From NCBI RefSeq assembly GCF_018408575.1, contig NZ_AP023418.1, forward strand, positions 1,764,415-1,828,414: DNA of 64,000 nucleotides, given 5' to 3'. The translations under genes and the position numbers were made by a program. The notes under the pieces were generated by a model. That model had not been told where the DNA came from. It did no database searches and was given only the letters and a program-made list of their open reading frames with translations. Below are positions 49,861 through 58,059 of this stretch, in pieces (the first letter of the stretch is position 1; every line of letters starts with the position of its first letter). Source of the DNA: Vescimonas coprocola. Lineage in GTDB: Bacteria > Bacillota > Clostridia > Oscillospirales > Oscillospiraceae.

Positions 49861-50052
49861 CCTTAATATTTCGTAGCAAAAAGTATGAAGGTTTCTTAAG
49901 GCTCTGCTAAAAAAGCCCTCAGGGGATTGACGGCGGCGGCAGAATCGCTATCATAAGGTCACAGATTATTTTCAGCACTATATTCTTTTGTATATATAGT
50001 TTTTATCAAGTTTTGTCGAATTTTCTGCACTATTTGTCAAGGAGGAGATATC

Positions 50053-50742
50053 ATGCAGCAGCGATGTATTCTGTGTGCCGATCCGGATCCGGAGCTGCGC
50101 TCCAATCTGGGGTTCCTGCTGGCAGGGGAGAACTGCGTGCTGGAGGAGACCGCCGGTGGAGCCACCCTGCTGACCCAGCTGCGGCGGAATACAGACCTTG
50201 TCATCCTGCCCCAGCAGCTGCCGGATATGAGCGGCTTCGGCGCCTGCACCGCTCTGCGGCGGCAGTCCGCTGCGCCGGTGCTGTTCTTGCTGGAGAAGGC
50301 GGACGAGAGCGCCAGGACCCTGTCCTTCTCCGTGGGAGGGGATGACTGCCTGGAAAAGCCCGTCTCCTGCCATGAGCTGGCGGTGCGGGTGAAGGCACTC
50401 CTGCGGCGCTATTGCGTCTACGGCGCCCGGCCCACCGGTCTGGAGCGGCGGCTGCGGTGCGGCGGGCTGGAGGTAGATACCGCCGCCGGCACCGTGTGGC
50501 AGGCGGGACAGGAGGTACCGCTGACGGAGCTGGAGTATCGCATCGTCCTGCTGCTGGCCTCCTATCCCAACAAAATCTTCTCGGCGGAGAACCTCTACGA
50601 GAGCATCTGGGAGGAGCCGTACTTTTACAGCTGTAAGAACACCGTCATGGTCCACATCCGCAACATCCGCCAGAAAGTAGGCAGCGGTGCCATCTGCACC
50701 GTGTGGGGTAAGGGATATCGCATGGGTCCGTCCAAGCCCTGA
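50053..50742 (+). CDS. OmpR-family response regulator with degenerate receiver
   Basis: A 229-residue protein: receiver at 1-118 and a winged-helix output domain at about 130-226 (LTELEYRIVLLLASYPNKIFSAENLYESIW ... VMVHIRNIRQKVG ... YRMGP). In the receiver the acidic pocket is present (ADPDPE) and the Lys is present (LEKPVS), but the phospho-acceptor position reads DLVILPQQLPDMSG: Pro53 replaces Asp. It therefore cannot be phosphorylated normally. No histidine kinase is adjacent. It may be a constitutive or ligand-controlled regulator. GGAGGAG lies upstream of the ATG. Confidence 0.9.
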   Translation: MQQRCILCADPDPELRSNLGFLLAGENCVLEETAGGATLLTQLRRNTDLVILPQQLPDMSGFGACTALRRQSAAPVLFLLEKADESARTLSFSVGGDDCLEKPVSCHELAVRVKALLRRYCVYGARPTGLERRLRCGGLEVDTAAGTVWQAGQEVPLTELEYRIVLLLASYPNKIFSAENLYESIWEEPYFYSCKNTVMVHIRNIRQKVGSGAICTVWGKGYRMGPSKP

Positions 50743-50764
50743 CATCCCCCTGTCCACCGGCCGC

Positions 50765-50793
50765 TTGACAGTCCCTCCGCTTTTGCGTAAAAT
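50765..50793 (+). promoter_or_regulatory. Promoter of the aldo/keto reductase gene
   Basis: TTGACA (50765-50770), a 17-bp spacer and TAAAAT (50788-50793), 44 bp before the start. Confidence 0.75.
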
Positions 50794-50836
50794 AAAGGCG
50801 GAAAATACCGCAAAACGCCGTTGAGGAGGGATATTT

Positions 50837-51952
50837 ATGGACCGTATCAAGAAAAATTTCGGTTTCGGCTGTATGCGCCTGCCCATGTCAGGCGACGAGG
50901 TAGACAAGGTCCAGATGTGTCAGATGGTGGACGCATTTCTGGAGGCGGGCTTTAACTACTTCGACACCGCCCACGGCTATCTGCAGGGCAAGAGCGAGAC
51001 GGCCCTGCGGGACTGTCTCACCAGCCGCTACCCCAGAGACCGCTATGTGCTGACGGATAAGCTCACCGGCAGCTACTTCAAGACCGAGGCAGACATCCGC
51101 CTCTTCTTTCAGCGCCAGCTGGAGGCCTGCGGCGTGGAGTACTTCGATTTCTACCTGATGCACTCTCAGCACGCCGGGAACTTCGGCCACTTCCGGGATT
51201 GCCGGGCCTATGAGACGGCCTTCGCCCTGAAGGCCGAGGGCAAGGTCCGCCATGTGGGCATCTCCTTCCATGACCGGGCGGAGGTGTTGGAGGAGATCCT
51301 CACCACCTATCCCCAAATCGAGGTGGTGCAGATCCAGTTCAACTACGCCGACTATGACGACCCCGGTGTCCAGAGCCGCCTGTGCTACGAGGTGTGCCGC
51401 CGCCACAACAAGCCCGTGCTGGTGATGGAGCCGGTGAAGGGCGGGCATCTGTCCAACCTGCCGCCCCAGGCCAAGGCTGTGCTGGATGAGCTCCACGGCG
51501 GCAGCCCCGCCAGCTATGCCATCCGCTTCGCCGCCGGCTTCGAGGGCATCCTGATGGTGCTCTCCGGCATGAGCACGTTGGAGCAGATGAAGGACAACAT
51601 CGCCTTTATGAAGGACTTCCGGCCGCTGGATCCGCAGGAGCGGGCCGCCGTGGATCGGGTACAGGCGATCTTCCATGGGATGCACCTGATCCCCTGCACC
51701 TCCTGCCGCTACTGCGTGGATGGATGTCCCCAGCACATCGCCATCCCCAATCTGTTCGCCCTGATGAACACCAAGCAACTCTACCACGACTGGAACGCCG
51801 ACTTTTACTATGAGGACGTCCACACCGGGCCGGGCCGCAAGGCATCGGACTGCATCCGCTGCGGCCAGTGTGAGCGCATCTGTCCCCAGCACCTGCCCAT
51901 CCGGCAGCTGTTGGTGGACGTGGCCAAGGAGTTTGAAAAGCCTCAGGCGTGA
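50837..51952 (+). CDS. Aldo/keto reductase with C-terminal 4Fe-4S ferredoxin domain
   Basis: A 371-residue protein. Residues 1-270 form the AKR barrel (FGCMRLPM, FNYFDTAHGYLQGKSE with the catalytic Asp/Tyr, LTDKLTG with the Lys, YLMHSQ with the His position). The C-terminus has two cluster motifs, CTSCRYCVDGCPQ and CIRCGQCERICPQHLP. This fusion is common in anaerobes, and the clusters probably couple substrate reduction to ferredoxin-type electron flow. Substrate unknown. It has its own promoter, GAGGAGGG upstream and two terminators downstream. Confidence 0.93.
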   Translation: MDRIKKNFGFGCMRLPMSGDEVDKVQMCQMVDAFLEAGFNYFDTAHGYLQGKSETALRDCLTSRYPRDRYVLTDKLTGSYFKTEADIRLFFQRQLEACGVEYFDFYLMHSQHAGNFGHFRDCRAYETAFALKAEGKVRHVGISFHDRAEVLEEILTTYPQIEVVQIQFNYADYDDPGVQSRLCYEVCRRHNKPVLVMEPVKGGHLSNLPPQAKAVLDELHGGSPASYAIRFAAGFEGILMVLSGMSTLEQMKDNIAFMKDFRPLDPQERAAVDRVQAIFHGMHLIPCTSCRYCVDGCPQHIAIPNLFALMNTKQLYHDWNADFYYEDVHTGPGRKASDCIRCGQCERICPQHLPIRQLLVDVAKEFEKPQA

Positions 51953-51975
51953 GGGCATCGAAAAAGCGTATCATG

Positions 51976-52015
51976 AAGCCCCCTGCTCCCCCTTGGGGCC
52001 GCAGGGGGCTTTTTC
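51976..52015 (+). terminator. Terminator after the aldo/keto reductase
   Basis: AAGCCCCCTGC/GCAGGGGGCTT followed by TTTC. Confidence 0.8.
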
Positions 52016-52021
52016 TTCCGA

Positions 52022-52069
52022 CAACAAAAAGGGATGCTGATACTCTGTATCAGCATCCCTTTTTGTTGA
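52022..52069. terminator. Bidirectional terminator between the reductase and the TIR remnant
   Basis: Perfect stem AAAAAGGGATGCTGATAC/GTATCAGCATCCCTTTTT with a 3-nt loop; T-tracts on both strands. Confidence 0.85.
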
Positions 52070-52077
52070 CGTAGGTA

Positions 52078-52634
52078 TCAGCTAAAGCTGATCTCTCCCC
52101 GCATAGTCTTTGACAGCAGCTCATCGCTCTGCACCGGCAGCTCCGTGGCGTACTCCACCCGATTCTCAAGTGCCGTGCGCACGGCTACCTGCCGATCCAG
52201 CGGGCAGTCCAGCACCGTGAATTGATAGGTATTGCAGGCCCCCAGCGTCTCCCAATCCATGGTCGCCTGATAGCTCAGGATGAGATCGTGATAGCTTGCC
52301 TCTGTCAGGGTGCGGATATCCGTCACCGCCGTATGGCTGATATCCAGTAGGCGGATGCGCTCCGGCAGCTGCTGCCATGCGGCGATGCCGCTGATATCCA
52401 GCGACCGCAGCTTGGGGAAGCCTGTCAGGTCAAGGCTCTCCGCCTGTGCCTCCGTCAGAGTGCAGCCCGGCAGCTCCGGATGGCCTGTGGGATCTCCGTG
52501 GCATAGCTGGCACCGCCGGTGATGCTGTTCGGTGCCATCCAGCAGCTGATACCGCCGCTCTCCAGCTGCTGCCGGACCCAATCCGCCTCTTGAAATTCCT
52601 CGGATTTATAGCTGATGAACACGTCCTGTCCCAT
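52078..52634 (-). pseudogene. TIR-domain gene with internal deletion and frameshift
   Basis: From ATG 52634 the frame reads GQDVFISYKSEEFQEADWVR, QQLESGGISCWMAPNSITGG and YATEIPQAIRSCRAAL, the first half of a bacterial TIR domain. It then stops. The neighbouring frame continues as LTEAQAESLDLTGFPKL, LLDISHTAVTDIRTL and onward to TMRGEISFS, a leucine-rich-repeat-like tail. The middle of the TIR domain, including its catalytic Glu region, is missing. The parent probably was a TIR-plus-repeat protein of the type seen in immune or signalling genes. The remnant should be inactive. Confidence 0.65.
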
Positions 52635-52721
52635 AGCGGTCGCCTCCGTTTTATGTCTTGTCATGGGCGATTATACCATGCAGACGCCGCTATTTCAACG
52701 GGTCAAGCCCCGGAAATTTCC

Positions 52722-53701
52722 CTACTCCTTATACGCCCCAATGGTAACGTCGGCATAGTACCAGTGTATGATCTCCTGCCACGTCTTGCCCTGACGGGCC
52801 AGCAGCTCAGCTCCGTACTGGCTCATGCCCACGCCGTGACCGAAGCCCGTGACCCGAAAGGCAACGCCCTCCTCACCCGTATCCACGGTGAAGCACGCTG
52901 AGCGCAGGGAGAACAGCCGCCGCACCTCCGTCCCCTCCACGCTGACACCGCCGATGGTCACACGCTCCACCCGGCCGGAGTCGTTGACCGTCCGATCCCG
53001 GAACCACTCCGCCGGGTCGCCGGAGAGATCGGCATCCCCATGGGCCGCCAGAAAGATCTCCCGGAACTCCTCCGGGGAGAAGGTGCTGACGCTGTAATAG
53101 TTGGGGACGCTGTCCTCCCCCTCCGGGGTCTCCACGCTGTGCAGATACGGCAGCGAGGAGGACCACACATCCCCGGAATCTGCTGTGACCCCGGCGGAGG
53201 AGGAGTGGAAGGCCGCCAGAATGGGCGAGCCGTCATAGAGGATGATCTGCCCGTCGGTATCCCGCACTGCCTGCTGCACCTTGGTCTCGTACTCCTCCGC
53301 CTTGTCCCCCCACCGGGCCGCTGCGTCCTCCTGCGCCACATAGGCGCTGCAGCAGGCCGGGGAGGTACAGACATCCGCCTCCGGGTGGGCATCCTTACGT
53401 CCGCCCGCCATGTGGTAGCAGATGAAGGTGCGCTCCGCCACAGCCTGAGCGTCCAGCGCCTGCTGGGAGAAGGCGGCGGGCATCTCCCCCCCCGCACCAC
53501 CCCCGGCAGATACTCCGCCATGGTCATCTGCCGCAGCTCCTGCCCGTCCCACACGGTGAGGGCAATGTCCGCATCCGCCCGCTGCTCCTCAGCGGCGAGC
53601 GGCTCCGGCTGGGCCTGTCCCCCCTCCGGAGCCTCCGCCAGCCACGGGATGCCAAACAGCAAAAGCATCAGCACAAGTGTCACCGCCGCACAGGAACGCA
53701 T
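52722..53701 (-). pseudogene. spoIID: SpoIID-like protein, frame broken at a G8 tract
   Basis: The first frame (ATG 53701, behind GGAGGT) gives a signal/anchor helix (AVTLVLMLLLFGIPWLAEA) and ALTVWDGQELRQMTMAEYLPGVV. The second frame continues GEMPAAFSQQALDAQAVAERTF, through FHSSSAGVTADSGDVWSSSL, to FGHGVGMSQYGAELLARQGKTW at the C-terminus. Together they form a complete SpoIID peptidoglycan lytic transglycosylase for engulfment, or a SpoIID/LytB-domain relative. The frames meet at eight G residues (53486-53493, C on the plus strand). Six or nine Gs would restore the frame. Sequencing error, slippage switching or true loss are all possible. Confidence 0.8.
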
Positions 53702-53792
53702 GGGACATACCTCCTTCTCCTCTGTACCGTCCATGGGAATTTGTCCCTTCATGGTATGCACCGGCGGTGGGAAATAGACCTGCTAAAACCAC

Positions 53793-53822
53793 AAGGCGGA
53801 GAACCTCTCGGTTCTCCGCCTT
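53793..53822. terminator. Hairpin between ftsH and spoIID
   Basis: AAGGCGGAGAACC/GGTTCTCCGCCTT around TCTC. The T-tract is weak (GTGGTTTT on the minus strand). Nothing else is seen in 53702-53950. Confidence 0.5.
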
Positions 53823-53950
53823 CATGGTGGGAAGATTGATGAAAAAAGTTATTTGTCTCTTGCAAGTATAGGATACCCAAGGGATGTTACAAAAATTCGG
53901 GGGTAATTATTACAAAAGTCTTAAATGTTTTTCGGCGGAAAATCAGCTGC

Positions 53951-55765
53951 TCACTCCCCCAGAATGTGCATGAATTCCTCGCCGGTGATGGTCTCCTTCT
54001 CATAGAGGAAGGCTGCCAGACGGTCCAACTTCTCCCGGTTCGCCGTAAGGATGTCCACCGCCTTGTCATGCTCCCGCTTCACCAGCTCCACCACCTGTTG
54101 GTCGATCTTGGTCTGGGTATCGGCGGAGCAGGCCAACGAGGCGTCACCCCCCAGATACTGGTTGGTGACGGTCTCCAGTGCCACCATACCGAAGTCGTCG
54201 CTCATGCCATAGCGGGTAATCATGGCACGGGCCAGCTCGGTGGCCTGCTCGATGTCGTTGGAGGCCCCGGTGGTAACGGAGCCGAACACCACCTCCTCGG
54301 CAGCCCGGCCGCCGGTAAGGGTAGCGATCTTGTTCTCCATCTCCTCCTTGGTCATGAGGTAGTGGTTGCCCTCCTCCACCTGCATCGTGTAGCCCAAGGC
54401 CCCGGAGGTACGGGGTACGATGGTGATCTTCTGCACCGGGGCGGAGTGGGTCTGCATGGCCGCCACCAGCGCATGGCCGATCTCATGGTAGGAGACGATC
54501 TTCTTCTCGTGGTCAGTCATGATGGCGTTCTTCTTCTGATACCCGGCGATGACCACCTCGATGCTCTCCTCCAGATCCGCCTGCGTGGCGAAGCGGCGAC
54601 CGTCCCGGACGGCCCGCAGGGCCGCCTCGTTGACGATGTTGGCCAGCTCTGCGCCGGAAGCGCCGGAGGCCATGCGGGCCACCTTGTTGAAATCCACATC
54701 CTCGGCGATCTTGATCTTCTTGGCATGGACCTTTAGAATTTCCTCACGACCCTTCAGATCCGGCAGCTCCACCGGCACCCGGCGGTCAAAACGGCCGGGA
54801 CGGGTCAGTGCCGGATCCAGCGACTCCGGACGGTTGGTAGCCGCCAGGATGATGACGCCGGTGTTGCCCTCGAAGCCGTCCATCTCCGTTAGCAGCTGAT
54901 TCAGGGTCTGCTCCCGCTCGTCGTTGCCTCCCAGCTGTCCGTCACGTTTCTTGCCGATGGCGTCGATCTCGCCGATGAACACGATGCAAGGGGCCTTCTC
55001 CTTGGCCTGACGGAACAGGTCACGGACCTTGCTGGCACCCATGCCCACGAACATCTCCACAAATTCGGAGCCGGACATGGAGAAAAACGGCACGTTGGCC
55101 TCACCGGCCACAGCCTTGGCCAGCATGGTCTTACCGGTGCCCGGAGGGCCCACCAGCAGGATGCCCTTGGGCATGGAGGCACCGATGTCCTGATACTTGC
55201 TGGGGTCATGGAGGTAGTTGACCACCTCCTGCAAATTCTCCTTGGCCTCATCCTCTCCGGCCACATCGTCAAACTTGATGCCCTCGGCGGACTTGACGTA
55301 GACCTTGGCGTTGGACTTGCCCATATTGAACATCATGGAGTTTCCGCCGCCCATTTTCTTCATGAGACTGCGGGACAGCATCTGCCCCAGTCCAATGAAG
55401 ATGATCAGCGGCAGCACCCAACCCAGAATACTCACCAGCAGCGAGGTCTGCTGGATCTCCGTGCCGCTGGTGGAGATGCCCGCCTCCAGCAGCCGGGACA
55501 CCAGATCGTCGTCCGGCACCATGGCGGTCTTGTAGATGCTCTTTTCTTCGGTGTCGGTGAACAGGATGCGGTTATCCTGCTCCTGAATGTCCACCTTGCC
55601 GATTTCCTTCTTCTCCACCATGCTGACGAAGGTGTTGTAGTCCACCTCCTTGATCTGGTGCTCGGAGATCCACGGCATGGCCAACAGATTGAACAGCAGC
55701 AGCACCAGCATCACCAGCAGGTAGTAGTACAGCAGGGGCTTTTTCGGTGATTTGACCTCATTCAT
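53951..55765 (-). CDS. ftsH: ATP-dependent zinc metalloprotease FtsH
   Basis: A 604-residue FtsH. Two N-terminal membrane helices (residues ~12-32 and 108-128) flank an extracytoplasmic loop. The AAA module has Walker A GPPGTGKT (206-213) and an [23 protein letters not shown]. The zinc protease motif is HEIGH (427-431) with a downstream Asp in [13 protein letters not shown]. It degrades misfolded membrane proteins and regulators. Unusual: Walker B reads [11 protein letters not shown], with Gly265 where FtsH normally has the Mg2+-binding Asp (FIDEID). The catalytic Glu remains. Family length is normal. Confidence 0.95.
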   Translation of the reverse strand: MNEVKSPKKPLLYYYLLVMLVLLLFNLLAMPWISEHQIKEVDYNTFVSMVEKKEIGKVDIQEQDNRILFTDTEEKSIYKTAMVPDDDLVSRLLEAGISTSGTEIQQTSLLVSILGWVLPLIIFIGLGQMLSRSLMKKMGGGNSMMFNMGKSNAKVYVKSAEGIKFDDVAGEDEAKENLQEVVNYLHDPSKYQDIGASMPKGILLVGPPGTGKTMLAKAVAGEANVPFFSMSGSEFVEMFVGMGASKVRDLFRQAKEKAPCIVFIGEIDAIGKKRDGQLGGNDEREQTLNQLLTEMDGFEGNTGVIILAATNRPESLDPALTRPGRFDRRVPVELPDLKGREEILKVHAKKIKIAEDVDFNKVARMASGASGAELANIVNEAALRAVRDGRRFATQADLEESIEVVIAGYQKKNAIMTDHEKKIVSYHEIGHALVAAMQTHSAPVQKITIVPRTSGALGYTMQVEEGNHYLMTKEEMENKIATLTGGRAAEEVVFGSVTTGASNDIEQATELARAMITRYGMSDDFGMVALETVTNQYLGGDASLACSADTQTKIDQQVVELVKREHDKAVDILTANREKLDRLAAFLYEKETITGEEFMHILGE

Positions 55766-55858
55766 AGGCGTTTCCTCCGTTTCGTCCGGACCACTGAAGG
55801 CCTCCGGCGGCCCGCAAATTTTGATACCATCGATGGTATTGAAAAATAGTTGTTACAT

Positions 55859-55888
55859 AGTGTAGCACAAGCTCTCGTAAATAGTAAA
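55859..55888 (-). promoter_or_regulatory. Promoter of ftsH
   Basis: TTTACT (55888-55883), an 18-bp spacer and TACACT (55864-55859) on the minus strand, about 90 bp before the ftsH start. Confidence 0.5.
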
Positions 55889-55891
55889 CGG

Positions 55892-56113
55892 CTAAATTGT
55901 AAATTTCCCACCGCAAACGGCACTTTTTGCGTTTTTCAGGTCGCAGCAATAGGCCGCCGTATCGTTCATGCACAGGGTGTTGTACATCTGCCGCTTCCGC
56001 TCCAGATCGCTCTGGTCGGGCATGACCGTTCCCTGCTCTGTCTGTCCGTTTTCTGTTCCATGCCGCAGTATTTCTCCGGTCAGGATCTGTGATAGACACT
56101 GTATCTGCTCCAT
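55892..56113 (-). CDS. Possible small protein of unknown function (73 aa)
   Basis: The frame MEQIQCLSQILTGEIL ... LERKRQMYNTLCMNDTA ... has the GC-rich third positions typical of this genome and four Cys in its second half. It has no clear ribosome binding site and no recognised domain. It lies between the tRNA-Ser(GCT) terminator and the ftsH promoter. It could be a real small gene or a remnant. Confidence 0.35.
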   Translation of the reverse strand: MEQIQCLSQILTGEILRHGTENGQTEQGTVMPDQSDLERKRQMYNTLCMNDTAAYCCDLKNAKSAVCGGKFTI

Positions 56114-56148
56114 ATCGTCTGTTTGTCCCGATTATATGCCAAGAGCCC

Positions 56149-56248
56149 CGCCCTTGTAAAGAGCCGATATGGGGCAGACGTGGATCAGGTCCGCCCTTCG
56201 GGGCAAAAGAAAAAACGGCAGGCATCCTGCGATGCTTGCCGTTTTTTT
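56149..56248 (+). repeat. Dispersed ~98-bp repeat (copy 2), including the tRNA-Ser terminator
   Basis: It matches the reverse complement of 24858-24955. The part at 56212-56248 (GGCAGGCATC/GATGCTTGCC) is a hairpin with a T-tract on the minus strand just past the tRNA-Ser CCA end. The rest has no coding sign. Confidence 0.75.
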
Positions 56249-56340
56249 TGGCGCGGAAGGAGGGATTTGAACCCTCGCACGCGGTTTAGGCGTCTACTCC
56301 CTTAGCAGGGGAGCCCCTTCGGCCACTTGGGTACTTCCGC
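56249..56340 (-). tRNA. tRNA-Ser(GCT)
   Basis: A 92-nt tRNA with a long variable arm. The acceptor GCGGAAG pairs with CTTCCGC, and stem CTCCC/GGGAG encloses CTGCTAA, giving anticodon GCT. It has TTCAAAT in the T-loop and an encoded CCA. It is transcribed with the next tRNA-Ser. Confidence 0.93.
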
Positions 56341-56356
56341 AGGCCGGTGATAAAGC

Positions 56357-56444
56357 TGGCGGAGAGAGTGGGATTCGAACCCACGGATGCTTTCACATCG
56401 CCGGTTTTCAAGACCGGTGCTTTCGACCACTCAGCCATCTCTCC
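56357..56444 (-). tRNA. tRNA-Ser(TGA)
   Basis: An 88-nt tRNA with a long variable arm. The acceptor GGAGAGA pairs with TCTCTCC, and stem CCGGT/ACCGG encloses CTTGAAA, giving anticodon TGA. CCA is encoded. It is first in the two-tRNA transcript. Confidence 0.93.
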
Positions 56445-56480
56445 GTGCGTAAAAGCAAACCTCTGCCAGAAGCAGATATG

Positions 56481-56509
56481 ATTCTACCATCCCCGGAGCC
56501 ATTTGTCAA
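56481..56509 (-). promoter_or_regulatory. Promoter of the tRNA-Ser pair
   Basis: TTGACA (56509-56504), a 17-bp spacer and TAGAAT (56486-56481) on the minus strand. Confidence 0.8.
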
Positions 56510-56530
56510 CACAAAATACACGCTCCCTGT

Positions 56531-56567
56531 GAAAAAGAGGGGGCGCAGCCACGCTGCGGCCCCCTCC
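56531..56567 (-). terminator. Terminator of the sugar ABC ATPase gene
   Basis: GGGGGCCGCAGC/GCTGCGCCCCC with a 3-nt loop, then CTTTTTC on the minus strand. Confidence 0.8.
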
Positions 56568-56586
56568 CGTCATAGACAAAGCGGTG

Positions 56587-57747
56587 TTACCACTCCAGAT
56601 TCTTCTCCGTCTCCTTGCTGAACACATGGGCCACATTGCCGCCGAAGATCATATTGACCTCGCTGCCGGCGGGGAAATGGGCCGCTGCGCCGTTGGTGGG
56701 GACGATGACGATGACGTCCTTGCCCTCCGCCGTAACATGGAGGTGGACCGACGAGCCCATCATCTCGGACACATCCACCTTGCCCTTCACGCCGTCGGCG
56801 CACAGCATGATGTGATCCGGACGCACGCCCAGCACCACGTCCTGCTCCGCCACGTCCTTGGCGGCCAGACGCTGCTGCTTCTCCTCCGACAGCTCCACGG
56901 TGACGCTGCCCACGGTGACGGTGTACTTGCCGTCCTTACGGGCCAGATGTGCGTCAAAGAGGTTCATCTGGGGCGTGCCGATGAAGCCCGCCACGAACAG
57001 GTTGGCCGGGTGGTCGAACACCTCCTGCGGCGTGCCGATCTGCTGGATGAATCCGTCCTTCATGATGACGATGCGGTCGCCCAGGGTCATGGCCTCGGTC
57101 TGATCGTGGGTGACGTAGATAAACGTGGTGTCGATGCGCTCCCGCAGCTTGATAAGCTCGGCCCGCATCTGATTGCGGAGCTTGGCGTCCAGATTGGACA
57201 GAGGCTCATCCATCAGGAACACGGCGGGGTCACGGACAATGGCACGACCGATGGCCACACGCTGGCGCTGACCGCCGGACAAAGCCTTGGGCTTACGGTC
57301 CAGATACTGGGTGATGTCCAAAATCTCCGCCGCCTGACGCACCCGCCGGTCGATCTCATCCTTGGGTACCTTCTTCAGCTTCAGGGAGAAGGCCATGTTC
57401 CCGTATACCGTCATATGGGGATACAGGGCGTAGCTCTGGAACACCATGGCGATGTCCCGGTCCTTGGGCTCCACGTCGTTCATCAGCTTGCCGTCGATGT
57501 ACAGCTCGCCGCCGGAGATATCCTCCAGCCCGGCGATCATCCGCAGGGTGGTGGACTTGCCGCAGCCGGAGGGACCCACCAGCACGATGAACTCCTTGTC
57601 GGCAATGTGCAGGTTGAAGTCCTGCACCGCCACCACGCCCTCGTCGGTGATCTGAAGATCGTTTTTCTTCTCCGGCTCGCCCTTTTTCTTTTTCTTCTCG
57701 GTGTTGGGATAGATTTTCTTGAGGTTTTTCAGTACGACCTCTGCCAT
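56587..57747 (-). CDS. Stand-alone sugar ABC importer ATPase (MsmK/UgpC/MalK type)
   Basis: A 386-residue ATPase: Walker [29 protein letters not shown], signature [15 protein letters not shown], Walker [16 protein letters not shown]-loop VTHDQTEA. The C-terminal regulatory MOP/TOBE domain contains [11 protein letters not shown] and VHLHVTAEG. An extra Lys-rich insert near residue 20 ([17 protein letters not shown]) is unusual for the family. No permease or binding protein is nearby, so it probably energises several sugar importers. [11 protein letters not shown] at 57747 gives the usual start; no strong ribosome binding site is adjacent. Confidence 0.9.
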   Translation of the reverse strand: MAEVVLKNLKKIYPNTEKKKKKGEPEKKNDLQITDEGVVAVQDFNLHIADKEFIVLVGPSGCGKSTTLRMIAGLEDISGGELYIDGKLMNDVEPKDRDIAMVFQSYALYPHMTVYGNMAFSLKLKKVPKDEIDRRVRQAAEILDITQYLDRKPKALSGGQRQRVAIGRAIVRDPAVFLMDEPLSNLDAKLRNQMRAELIKLRERIDTTFIYVTHDQTEAMTLGDRIVIMKDGFIQQIGTPQEVFDHPANLFVAGFIGTPQMNLFDAHLARKDGKYTVTVGSVTVELSEEKQQRLAAKDVAEQDVVLGVRPDHIMLCADGVKGKVDVSEMMGSSVHLHVTAEGKDVIVIVPTNGAAAHFPAGSEVNMIFGGNVAHVFSKETEKNLEW

Positions 57748-57936
57748 ATGCATCTGACTGTGACCGCCCTGCCTCCGCATGGAGCGGCCTCACGCCCGGC
57801 TCAGCCGGCACGCCTTGCGACAGGTCTCCACACTGCCGCACCGCCAGTCACAGCGGACCTTGTTCCTCCTTTTTTAAGCCGTGCGGCACCATAGTGAGAA
57901 GTGGAGTGAATACCGCCGGTGGGAATAAGATACTTT

Positions 57937-57965
57937 ATCTTACCGCATTTTTGCAGAAAAATCAA
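57937..57965 (-). promoter_or_regulatory. Promoter of the sugar ABC ATPase gene
   Basis: TTGATT (57965-57960), a 17-bp spacer and TAAGAT (57942-57937) on the minus strand. The 5' leader is about 180 nt; no known riboswitch was recognised in it. Confidence 0.6.
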
Positions 57966-57993
57966 CCATCCGCAGCGTCCTTTATAGGAAAAA

Positions 57994-58037
57994 TCTACAA
58001 AAAGGCTGTGTGCCGCAGATCTGCGGCACACAGCCTT
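57994..58037 (-). terminator. Terminator of the aminotransferase operon
   Basis: An 18-bp perfect palindromic stem, AAGGCTGTGTGCCGCAGA with its complement, is followed on the minus strand by TTTTTG. Confidence 0.85.
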
Positions 58038-58059
58038 CCTTCTTACGCAGCCCAACGCA

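Noticed and set aside
49597-49900. Lysine or SAM-I riboswitch before the NhaC-family gene
   Set aside because: The conserved core segments of both classes are absent by eye. The leader is kept only as an unclassified structured RNA.
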